Shown: positions 34,540 through 41,711 of the stretch, one piece after another
Position numbering within the stretch: the first letter of the stretch is position 1
Layout of the letters: each line of letters opens with the position of its first letter
DNA from: Paenibacillus sp. RC67
Lineage (GTDB): Bacteria > Bacillota > Bacilli > Paenibacillales > NBRC-103111
Direction of reading: 5' to 3'
Assembly: GCF_030020805.1 (NCBI RefSeq)
Contig: NZ_CP125098.1
Coordinates: forward strand, 7,134,001 to 7,198,000
DNA: 64,000 nucleotides
The notes under the pieces: model-generated
What the model was told of the DNA's origin: nothing
The model's database searches: none
The model's input: only the letters and a program-made list of their open reading frames with translations
Position numbers and translations under genes: made by a program

Positions 34540-35685
34540 CTACTTCGCTCGAACCATGACCATACAAATATCGTCCTCCTGCTCCTCTCTGATTTCAGGA
34601 GGAATGAGGCGGTCTATAATGCAAGTCAGCTCAGGCTCTTCGCTGCATGAAACAAGCTCCCGAATGAGCTTGTCCGTTTCATCCTGTCCTTCCTCTTCTA
34701 TGGCCTCCAGAAGACCATCCGTATATAAGTAAAGCTGAATTGGCTGTTCGTATTCAAACACCATTTTTTGAATGTTCATCTGCTCAAAAAAGCCTACCGC
34801 ACAGCCTCCTTGGTCCAATAAACGGACGGGCTTTCCTCTTTCAAACAGCATACCTGGCGGATGTCCGGCATTCACATACTCAATGGTCTTCGCTTCCGTA
34901 TCAATCAATAAATAGATCGCCGTAAAATAATAGCTGAAGCTGTTATTTTTACGATTGTTCAATTGGTTCATATACCGATTTAACTCGGCAATGACCAGGT
35001 CCGGCGATACATAGCGGGTGATTGTGTCCTGCATGACCGAGGAAATGAACATACATACAAGCGACGATGAAATGCCATGTCCCATCATATCGAGCAGAAC
35101 AATTCCATAACGGTGATCGTCAATGCGATACCAGGAATATAAATCCCCTGCAAGCTCATAGGAAGGATGGTAGGAAGCACTGATATCTAGCACATCCGTA
35201 TGGATTGGCTGACTCAGCACGCTGCTTTGTACCTGTTTGGCCAGCTCAAGCTCGCTCTTGATGCGGGCGTCATTTTCTTTATGCCAATCCTTCTCATGCT
35301 TCAATCGAAGCGCGACCCCGATGCGGGCAATCAGCTCCACCTTGTTGATGGGCTTCACGACATAATCGGAGGCACCGGCCTCCAGCACCTCTGCCAACAA
35401 ATTGGAATCACCGAGTGCCGTTACGATAATGATGGGTATGTCCTTAAGCTCCTCACATTGTTGAATACGTCTGCAAGCCTCCAGCCCATCCATTTCAGGC
35501 ATCATCATATCAAGTAATATTAAGTCTACCGGTTCTTTAGGACCTGCACCTGTACCTACATTTAATAGATCAAGCAGCTCCAGGGCGGAAGACAGCTTAA
35601 TAAAATGAGAGTATCCCTTATTGCTTAATATTTTTTCAATTACCATCAAATTGATGGGGTTGTCATCCACGATCACGATATTCAT
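34540..35685 (-). CDS. rsbY: Receiver-PP2C phosphatase (RsbY/RsbP type)
   Basis: 381 residues from ATG 35685; a TTG at 35694 is in frame but against the AGGGG site. N-terminal receiver (IVIVDDNPINL, Asp59 in LILLDMMMPEMDG), then a SpoIIE-type PP2C phosphatase domain (GDLYSWYRIDDHRYGIVLLDMMGHGISSSLV, ending EEQEDDICMVMVRAK). When phosphorylated it should dephosphorylate RsbV and release SigB. First gene of an operon with the hybrid kinase, the methyltransferase and another kinase. The rsbV-rsbW-sigB genes are 12 kb away on the same strand. Confidence 0.88.
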   Translation of the reverse strand: MNIVIVDDNPINLMVIEKILSNKGYSHFIKLSSALELLDLLNVGTGAGPKEPVDLILLDMMMPEMDGLEACRRIQQCEELKDIPIIIVTALGDSNLLAEVLEAGASDYVVKPINKVELIARIGVALRLKHEKDWHKENDARIKSELELAKQVQSSVLSQPIHTDVLDISASYHPSYELAGDLYSWYRIDDHRYGIVLLDMMGHGISSSLVCMFISSVMQDTITRYVSPDLVIAELNRYMNQLNNRKNNSFSYYFTAIYLLIDTEAKTIEYVNAGHPPGMLFERGKPVRLLDQGGCAVGFFEQMNIQKMVFEYEQPIQLYLYTDGLLEAIEEEGQDETDKLIRELVSCSEEPELTCIIDRLIPPEIREEQEDDICMVMVRAK

Positions 35686-35792
35686 CTGCTGCAAATCCCC
35701 TATCGTTACGCTTTTTGCTTCCTTCTTATTATAAATATTGTTCTATAAATATGTAACCATTCTGAACAAAATTGAATCACCGATGAAGTATT

Positions 35793-35818
35793 GTTTCACT
35801 ACGATAACACGCGGTTAA
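35793..35818 (+). promoter_or_regulatory. Sigma-B-like promoter for the YflT-family gene
   Basis: GTTTCA (35793-35798), 14-base spacer, GGTTAA (35813-35818). One mismatch in the -10 (GGTTAA for GGGTAA). It predicts a leader of roughly 180 bases. Confidence 0.55.
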
Positions 35819-35873
35819 GTAAAGGCATGCCAGTCACGGCAGTTAGACAACCTCAAGCAATCACGAATACTGT

Positions 35874-35995
35874 GATGAAACTGGCGAAGCTAGCTTCATC
35901 GAAAGCGTGGCAACGCATCCGATGAGAGTTTTCTTTGAAACTCTCCAGCGCTTACGGAGCAAGCTTTCTTCGAACTTCGAAAACTCTAAGGAGGG
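35874..35995 (+). promoter_or_regulatory. Structured leader with alternative hairpins before the YflT-family gene
   Basis: Hairpin 1: GATGAA...TTCATC (35874-35900). Hairpin 2: GAGAGTTT / AAACTCTC (35924-35945). The 5' arm AGAGTTTTC (35925-35933) can instead pair with GAAAACTCT (35979-35987), which ends at the AAGGAGGG ribosome site. Between them is GCGCTTACGGAGCAAG, close to the linker ACGCTTACGAAGAAAG in the leader of the YtxG-like gene at 22820-22915. Mutually exclusive folds near a ribosome site suggest RNA-level control, which is an inference. Confidence 0.5.
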
Positions 35996-36001
35996 ATTAC
36001 C

Positions 36002-36448
36002 ATGAATAACAAAGTGAGGCTGGTAATGACAGAAGAACAGGCGATTGAGGCCATTCGTTCTTTCCGCAGAGAAGGCTACGCACTTGAAGAAATCTACGTG
36101 CTGGCCCACGACGACAAAACGACCGAAGGACTAGCTGACTTGATGGACACAAACAAGGTAGGCTTGTATGAAGAAGGGATTGCCAACACCTTCGCGAACT
36201 TGTTCCGTTCCAAAGGAGACCAACTTCGCTCCAAAATGCATTCGCTTGGCCTAACCAAGGATGAAGCCGATCATTTTGAAGGAGAGCTGGACAAAGGGAA
36301 AATTCTTGTCATGGTATGGTATGACGATATCGATCGTCATGATCTGGAGGACGCACGCCGACGTGATCTACATCGCGAAGAGCCGGTCGTTCCGCCTGCA
36401 GGACTTTATCTATCCGACACTATGGGGCCGGACGGAACATTGCGCTAG
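36002..36448 (+). CDS. YflT-family general stress protein
   Basis: 148 residues. The N-terminal ~100 residues match the heat-induced stress protein YflT domain: an opening EEQAIEAIRSFRREGYALEEIYVLAHDD, then the FxSKGDQLRSKMHSLGLTKDEADHFEGELDKGKILVMV stretch. Cytoplasmic, biochemical role unknown in the family. A sigma-B-like promoter and a long structured leader precede it; the DUF1328 gene follows 69 bases later. Confidence 0.85.
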   Translation: MNNKVRLVMTEEQAIEAIRSFRREGYALEEIYVLAHDDKTTEGLADLMDTNKVGLYEEGIANTFANLFRSKGDQLRSKMHSLGLTKDEADHFEGELDKGKILVMVWYDDIDRHDLEDARRRDLHREEPVVPPAGLYLSDTMGPDGTLR

Positions 36449-36517
36449 CAGGTATACCGTCATATAACCGATAGGAACTGCTCATTGAACCAAAACCAAC
36501 TTCAGGAGGTGAGGCAT

Positions 36518-36682
36518 ATGTTAAGCTGGGCACTTTTATTTCTAGTCGTTGCGATCATTGCCGGAGTCTTCGGATTTCTTGGGATTGCTTCCGCGGCAGC
36601 CGGTATTGCCAAAATATTGTTCGTTATATTCCTAATCTTGTTTGTCATCACATTGATCATGGGCCGAAGACCTTCAGCCTGA
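36518..36682 (+). CDS. DUF1328 (YtjA-like) small membrane protein
   Basis: 54 residues from ATG 36518, which follows a strong AGGAGGTGAGG site; the longer frame from 36485 has none. Two hydrophobic helices with small residues (WALLFLVVAIIAGVFGFLGIASAAAGIAKILFVIFLILFVI) give the DUF1328/YtjA pattern. Members are stress-related inner-membrane proteins of unknown function. Probably cotranscribed with the YflT-family gene; terminator downstream. Confidence 0.82.
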   Translation: MLSWALLFLVVAIIAGVFGFLGIASAAAGIAKILFVIFLILFVITLIMGRRPSA

Positions 36683-36715
36683 GGAGATTAATCTGGTTAG
36701 AATAAGATATACGAT

Positions 36716-36760
36716 AAAAAGGAGCTGACTTCCCAATATATTGGGGTACAGCTCCTTTTT
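36716..36760. terminator. Bidirectional terminator
   Basis: AAAAAGGAGCTG and CAGCTCCTTTTT enclose an inner CCCAATATATTGGG palindrome, with runs of A and T on both sides. It lies between the convergent genes ending at 36682 and 36778. Confidence 0.85.
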
Positions 36761-36777
36761 ATGTCATCGTCTGAGAA

Positions 36778-37281
36778 TCAGCCGGATACTTCCGAACCCG
36801 ATCCATACCTGTCGGCATCCAACCGTTGCCGGGCGCTCTCCCTTCTGTTAGTCACGGGAATGTGGGAGCCTGCCTGCGCCAAACCGAACACGGGCATGTT
36901 GCTGTAAAAGCATTCATGCTTCCCTTCATCAATCAAGTAAGACTCATGATAAATCCCTACCGTTCCGCTTGTTCCGACCTTTTGGTTAAACTCGCGCCAG
37001 GCTGTCAGATGAATCGCTCCATGTCTTGCGTAGTGCTCCAGCTGCTCAAAGCTTCTCCAATATTGAACGATGGACAAACCGCGCCATGAGAGGAAATAAC
37101 TAGCTGATAAAAATCCAAGATCCGGATTCTGATACAGCTCCTTCAGCATTTTGGGCATTGCTTTCATTACCGGTACCCACTTGTGCACTGCCCACAGCTT
37201 GTTAATGCGCATCCCGATGATAAAGACAACGAAGGAGCCATCCATCTGCGCCGTATACCTTCCTGGGATTACCTTTGACAT
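36778..37281 (-). CDS. DUF4188 domain protein
   Basis: 167 residues from ATG 37281 (AAGGGTGAG seven bases upstream); the frame extends to a GTG at 37293. Contains the DUF4188 pattern (FVVFIIGMRINKL...WVPVMKAMPKMLKEL, then LSWRGLSIVQYWRSFEQLEHYAR), similar to monooxygenase-like ferredoxin-fold proteins that bind hydrophobic small molecules. Directly follows a TetR gene on the same strand (34-base gap), so it is likely the regulator's target. Function unknown. Confidence 0.78.
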   Translation of the reverse strand: MSKVIPGRYTAQMDGSFVVFIIGMRINKLWAVHKWVPVMKAMPKMLKELYQNPDLGFLSASYFLSWRGLSIVQYWRSFEQLEHYARHGAIHLTAWREFNQKVGTSGTVGIYHESYLIDEGKHECFYSNMPVFGLAQAGSHIPVTNRRESARQRLDADRYGSGSEVSG

Positions 37282-37315
37282 CCTGCAACTCACCCTTCTA
37301 TATTCAAATAGGTTG

Positions 37316-37951
37316 TTAACTGCGCATTAACAGCTTCAAATGAGCATCATATACTCCCATGACATCTTTCGAGCGGTACAGATGGGCCGTGAGAAACGCA
37401 CCATAAAAGATCGTAAAGGCCATCTGCACAGCAGCTGCAGACGTTATCCCTTCCCTCAGCTCTCCATTGGTGTAAGCCTCATCCATAAACTGTCTATACA
37501 GCTCGAACAGATTCGGGTCCCGTCTTCCCAGCTCCATATGATCGGGAAACAGGAGGTATACTTCCGCTTCGCTTAGCTTGGGCATACACGGATGCATCTT
37601 CATCTCGGATAAAAAGCTGATCAGGCTTAGCATCAAGCCGGGCCATTTCTTGGAACGCTCGGCTACGTCCGAGAAAATATGACGCAATGCAGCAAATCCC
37701 CGTTTCGGTTCCTTCGCAAGCTCAATCATACGTTCCGTCAACCACACTCTCATGTAATAAACGAGCACGTCTTCCTTCTGGCGAAAAAACTTAAAGAACG
37801 TCACCTTCGATATTTCCGCCTTGCGGCAAATATCTTCCAGATATACTTCCCGAAACGATTTCTCGCCGATCAGCTCCAAGCTGGCTTCGTACAAGGCTAA
37901 TTTGGCTCGGGCTTTTTTCAGCTCCCGTAAAGCTATTGTGTTTTCCTGCAC
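37316..37951 (-). CDS. TetR-family transcriptional regulator
   Basis: 211 residues from a GTG at 37951. The N-terminal helix-turn-helix (LELIGEKSFREVYLEDICRKAEISKVTFFKFFRQKEDVL) is a standard TetR DNA-binding domain; the rest is an all-helical ligand domain. It probably represses its own operon with the DUF4188 gene through the inverted repeat 28 bases upstream. Ligand unknown. The ribosome site GGAAGG is 12 bases away, a little far. Confidence 0.88.
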   Translation of the reverse strand: MQENTIALRELKKARAKLALYEASLELIGEKSFREVYLEDICRKAEISKVTFFKFFRQKEDVLVYYMRVWLTERMIELAKEPKRGFAALRHIFSDVAERSKKWPGLMLSLISFLSEMKMHPCMPKLSEAEVYLLFPDHMELGRRDPNLFELYRQFMDEAYTNGELREGITSAAAVQMAFTIFYGAFLTAHLYRSKDVMGVYDAHLKLLMRS

Positions 37952-37978
37952 GTTGGGTAAAATCCTTCCGCATAAAAA

Positions 37979-38010
37979 TTAACTTGTATAAATAAATTAA
38001 CACGAGTTAA
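37979..38010. promoter_or_regulatory. Candidate TetR operator
   Basis: Arms TTAACTTGT (37979-37987) and ACGAGTTAA (38002-38010), eight of nine bases complementary, centred about 43 bases before the TetR GTG. Typical location for autorepression; untested. Confidence 0.5.
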
Positions 38011-38060
38011 CTTTTATTTCAACATAAATTTCCTGAAATAGAGGGTCCACGAACCGTTTT

Positions 38061-39011
38061 TTACATGGACTCCTTCTGTTCTCTCAACTCTAGCCTGGAA
38101 CCAAGCCTAACTTTATCCAAAAAGTTCGTTCCGAGAACTCCTGCCACAATCATGACCGCACCGATCACGTGATAATATTTCAGCTGTTCGCCTAGGAACA
38201 CGACCCCTGCTCCCATGGAGATCAAAGTCGACAAGTTGCTGAACACGCTGAGCTTGGATGCCTCCATCCGTGATATCGCATAAGTCAGAAGCAAGGTGGT
38301 GCCCAAAGAAGACAGAACACCCAAATACAACGTCGACAAGACAAATGTAGGCGAAGCCAGCGGCTGAACAAAGGCGTGGATGCTGCCGTCCAACCCGTGC
38401 TTGACAAGAGCCATTCCATTAAAGCATACGAACCCGATCGTCAGCATAATGAAGGATATTTCCATCCCCTTGAACTTTTGACTTATAGGTCGCGCCAACA
38501 CGTTATATCCGGCAAACGACAGGCAGGACAGCAGCAGTAAAGAAATGCCCAGCAGATGATCGGCAGATAGTCCGGCGCCTTGCATGATGAATATAAATAC
38601 GACTCCGGCTACCGACACCATAACGGACAGCTTTTGCCATAGAGTCGTCCTTTCTTTTAAAAAGATCGAGGCAAGTATCATCGTAAATATAGGCACTGTG
38701 GCCTGAATAATGCCCCCCTCCGACGAGGAGCTATAGCTTAATCCGTAACCTTGAAAGCTGAAAAACATCGCCGGATACAGCAAGGACAAGGGTAAAATCC
38801 GTACAATATCTTTCCAGCTTATGTTGAGGCGAACCCACCCGAATAGAACGGGAATACCAATAGCCAACCAGGAAATAGTGAAGCGATGCGCCATCGCATC
38901 CATAGGGTCCGATACGGCCAACGCCAGTTTTACAAATAGAAACGACAAACTTATAATGATGGCGTATAAGGACGCAGCCAAATAAGCCTTTGCTTGCGAG
39001 GTACCTAGCAT
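38061..39011 (-). CDS. EamA/DMT-family transporter
   Basis: 316 residues from ATG 39011 with ATAGGAG eight bases upstream. Ten predicted membrane helices in two repeated EamA halves (first about 10-150, second about 160-300), including the typical SSSEGGIIQATVPIFTMILASIFLKERTTLWQ at the end of the first half. Members export metabolites such as amino acids. Divergent from a MocR-type PLP regulator, an arrangement usual for regulator-exporter pairs. The exported compound is unknown. Confidence 0.88.
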   Translation of the reverse strand: MLGTSQAKAYLAASLYAIIISLSFLFVKLALAVSDPMDAMAHRFTISWLAIGIPVLFGWVRLNISWKDIVRILPLSLLYPAMFFSFQGYGLSYSSSSEGGIIQATVPIFTMILASIFLKERTTLWQKLSVMVSVAGVVFIFIMQGAGLSADHLLGISLLLLSCLSFAGYNVLARPISQKFKGMEISFIMLTIGFVCFNGMALVKHGLDGSIHAFVQPLASPTFVLSTLYLGVLSSLGTTLLLTYAISRMEASKLSVFSNLSTLISMGAGVVFLGEQLKYYHVIGAVMIVAGVLGTNFLDKVRLGSRLELREQKESM

Positions 39012-39104
39012 TCCAATCACTCCTATTCATCTATAAAGCATCATTTGCCGGCCGGCATATTTACTATAAGTTAGCGACCAACCGCATACAACACAAATAA
39101 CCGC

Positions 39105-39124
39105 TATCTGTACCGATACAGATA
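39105..39124. promoter_or_regulatory. Palindromic operator between the DMT exporter and MocR regulator
   Basis: TATCTGTA, CCGA, TACAGATA: perfect eight-base arms with a four-base spacer, 22 bases before the MocR ATG and just ahead of its ribosome site. The obvious binding site for the MocR protein on both genes. Confidence 0.6.
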
Positions 39125-39146
39125 CGGCTGAAGGAGGGAACGTTCA

Positions 39147-40490
39147 ATGCTCAAGTATGAACAGCTTATTCAAGACATGGAAGGCCGCATCGAACGCGGC
39201 GATTTCAAGGATGGACACAAGCTTCCTCCTATCCGTACGCTCGCCGAGCAGTATGAATGCAGCAAAAGCACAGTCATCAATGCTTACGACGAGCTGGAGC
39301 GGCGGCACCTTATTTATTCGATCCCCAAGAGCGGCTACTACGTAGTTAAACGCGATAACCGATCCGAGCAGCAGGAACCATCCGCAATGATAGATTTAAC
39401 CTCTGCGGCACCGGACCCGAGCGTGTTTCCCTATGTCGATTTTCAGCATTGTATCAACAAAGCGATCGATATGTATCAAAACGACTTATTCCAATACGGT
39501 ACGCCTAGCGGACTCCCTTCCTTGATTCGTGTGCTTCATAAGCAGTTAGCCAATTACCAGGTCTTTGCCAAGCCGCACCAAATTTGCATTACATCCGGTA
39601 TACAGCAGGCGCTAGCCATACTAACATCCATGCCTTTTCCGAATCAAAAGAAGACCGTACTTATCGAGCAGCCCAGCTACCATTTGTACATTCAGCTGCT
39701 GGAAACGTATGGTGTGCCGGTTATCGGTATCAAGCGAACGGCTCAGGGCATCGATTTCGATGAGCTTGAGAGGCTATTCCGCACCGGGAATATCAAACTG
39801 TTCTACACTATGCCTCGGTTTCACAATCCGCTTGGAACGTCGTACTCCACCCGGGAGAAAAAAATTCTTGCTGAGCTAGCGGAGAAATATGACGTCTACA
39901 TCGTCGAGGATGACTACTTAGCCGATCTGGAGGATGACCCCAAGTCTGATCCTATCTATGCCTACGACAGCTCGGCACATGTCATTTACTTAAAAAGCTA
40001 CTCCAAAATTTTATTTCCTGGGCTGCGTGTCGGAGCTGCTGTAGTGCCTCCTGTCCTTGCAGACACGTTTAACAAGTATAAAAAGCTGCAGGATATAGAC
40101 AGCTCCATGCTGTCTCAGGCTGCTCTTGAAATTTATATCCAAAGCGGCATGTTCAATCGGCATAAGCAAAAAATTCAGGCGGTCTACAAGCGGCGGATGG
40201 AGCATCTAACAAGAGCTTTGGATCGTGAGGGGGACATTGAGTTTGCTCCGCTGCACAAAGGGGCTCATACCCACATTGCAATCAGGGAACCGATCTCTAT
40301 CACGGCCTTAAAAGAACGTTTGTTAAAAAAGCACGTGAGGCTGGATTCTGCCGATACCTATTATTTATCCGGATTTCCGAAAGAAAGCTTAATTAGGCTA
40401 AGTATTTCTAATGTAAAAGATGAGCACATTGAACAAACGGCTGGCTTAATAGCCGGAACCATCCGCAGTCTGCGTCGTGCCCCCTTCTAA
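39147..40490 (+). CDS. MocR/PdxR-type GntR regulator with aminotransferase domain
   Basis: 447 residues. N-terminal winged helix of GntR type (LPPIRTLAEQYECSKSTVINAYDELERRHLIYSIPKSGYYV), then a fold-type I aminotransferase domain with the PLP lysine K287 in YLKSYSKILFPGLRVG and the upstream VEDDYLADLE aspartate. These proteins use PLP or PLP-ligand aldimines as signals. Likely controls the divergent DMT exporter through the palindrome at 39105-39124. ATG with GGAGGG upstream; terminator downstream. Confidence 0.9.
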   Translation: MLKYEQLIQDMEGRIERGDFKDGHKLPPIRTLAEQYECSKSTVINAYDELERRHLIYSIPKSGYYVVKRDNRSEQQEPSAMIDLTSAAPDPSVFPYVDFQHCINKAIDMYQNDLFQYGTPSGLPSLIRVLHKQLANYQVFAKPHQICITSGIQQALAILTSMPFPNQKKTVLIEQPSYHLYIQLLETYGVPVIGIKRTAQGIDFDELERLFRTGNIKLFYTMPRFHNPLGTSYSTREKKILAELAEKYDVYIVEDDYLADLEDDPKSDPIYAYDSSAHVIYLKSYSKILFPGLRVGAAVVPPVLADTFNKYKKLQDIDSSMLSQAALEIYIQSGMFNRHKQKIQAVYKRRMEHLTRALDREGDIEFAPLHKGAHTHIAIREPISITALKERLLKKHVRLDSADTYYLSGFPKESLIRLSISNVKDEHIEQTAGLIAGTIRSLRRAPF

Positions 40491-40506
40491 TAAGATTCCT
40501 ATGAAT

Positions 40507-40535
40507 CCGCCTTATACTGAGGCGGTCTTTATTTT
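40507..40535 (+). terminator. Terminator of the MocR gene
   Basis: CCGCC, nine-base loop, GGCGG, TCTTTATTTT. Short but GC-rich stem. Confidence 0.65.
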
Positions 40536-40619
40536 GACCCCATTCGACAAAATCCAGTCTAAAACGCTCCCTTTTTGGATATGACTGCTAGGGTGAGATA
40601 AGGGAGCTGACCTGCAAGC

Positions 40620-41711
40620 ATGAACTCGTCCAATAAAATTTCCGTGCTCCAATTGTGCATCATCTTGACCATGACCGTCGGGCTTGCTAATCACGTTACC
40701 GTGATTCCCTTGCTGCTTCAAACAGCCAAGAGGGATGCATGGATCAGCGTCATTGCCGCTTTTTTATTTTTTATAGCGTGGATATGGATTCCTTTCGCAA
40801 TAGCAAGCAAAACAGGTCAAGCCAATCTCATCGATTGGCTTAAGAGTCATGTAGGAGTCTGGTTCGCACGACTGATACAGGGTGCCGCCGCAGCTTATTT
40901 ATTATCCATCGCTTTCATAGCGATGAAAGAAACCGCGAATTGGACCAAGGTGACCTATTTGCCGCAAACACCGCTTATCGTCATTGTAATCAGTCTAGTC
41001 ATACTGTGCTGCTACACGGCAAGCAAAGGCATCCAAGCGATTGCGATTACCGCGGGCGTTCTTCTGCCCTTCGTTGTGATTCTTGGCTATTTCGTTATGG
41101 GAGCTAATTTTCAATATAAGCGTTATAACCTTCTGTTTCCGATGATCACGAACGAACTTTCTTCCATTGCTCAATGTGCGATTTATATAGGAGGAGGATT
41201 TATTGAACTGATCGTCATCTTGTTCATGCAGCATTTTTTAAGCCGCCCTATCAAATGGGTTCACTTATTTGCACTGCTCTCCGTGATGTGCGGGTTGACT
41301 ATAGGACCGCTTATAGGGTCTATTGCTGCCTTCGGACCGGAAGAAGCCGCTATGCTACGTTACCCAGCCTATGAGCAGTGGAGGCTCGTAACGATTGGGG
41401 ATTACGTTGCGCACGTCGATTTTTTCTCTATCTATCAATGGCTTTCCGGAAGCTTTATCCGTATTTCCTTATCCATTTTTCTGATTGTGGATCTGTTTCA
41501 GGTGCGGCAGCCCCGCAAACGTCAACTCTTTATCAATCTGATCAGCTTATGCCTATTCATTCTCTGCTTACTGCCGATCAGTGACATGACTTACATTGCC
41601 TATATTCACAACTATTACGCCATAACCTTCTGTACGGCGTTTGTGTTCTCGCTGGTTCTCATCACTCTCGTGGTCGTAAAAAGCAAGCAGAAAGGACGAA
41701 GCAGCTTATGA
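40620..41711 (+). CDS. Spore germination permease GerXB
   Basis: 363 residues with about ten membrane helices, in the APC-type endospore germinant-receptor family (GerBB/GerKB group): MTVGLANHVTVIPLLLQTAKRDAWISVIAAFLFFIAW near the N-terminus. It forms the B subunit of a nutrient germinant receptor in the inner spore membrane. First of three genes; its stop overlaps the gerA-type ATG by four bases. I could not find a convincing sigma-G promoter upstream. Germinant unknown. Confidence 0.88.
   Translation: MNSSNKISVLQLCIILTMTVGLANHVTVIPLLLQTAKRDAWISVIAAFLFFIAWIWIPFAIASKTGQANLIDWLKSHVGVWFARLIQGAAAAYLLSIAFIAMKETANWTKVTYLPQTPLIVIVISLVILCCYTASKGIQAIAITAGVLLPFVVILGYFVMGANFQYKRYNLLFPMITNELSSIAQCAIYIGGGFIELIVILFMQHFLSRPIKWVHLFALLSVMCGLTIGPLIGSIAAFGPEEAAMLRYPAYEQWRLVTIGDYVAHVDFFSIYQWLSGSFIRISLSIFLIVDLFQVRQPRKRQLFINLISLCLFILCLLPISDMTYIAYIHNYYAITFCTAFVFSLVLITLVVVKSKQKGRSSL

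Noticed and set aside
36485..36517. N-terminal extension of the DUF1328 protein from a TTG
   Set aside because: The AGGAGGTGAGG site lies inside it and points to ATG 36518; the extension has no ribosome site.
40536..40619. Sigma-G promoter for the gerBAC operon
   Set aside because: No sequence with both elements at the right spacing could be found; spore-specific expression is assumed from family only.
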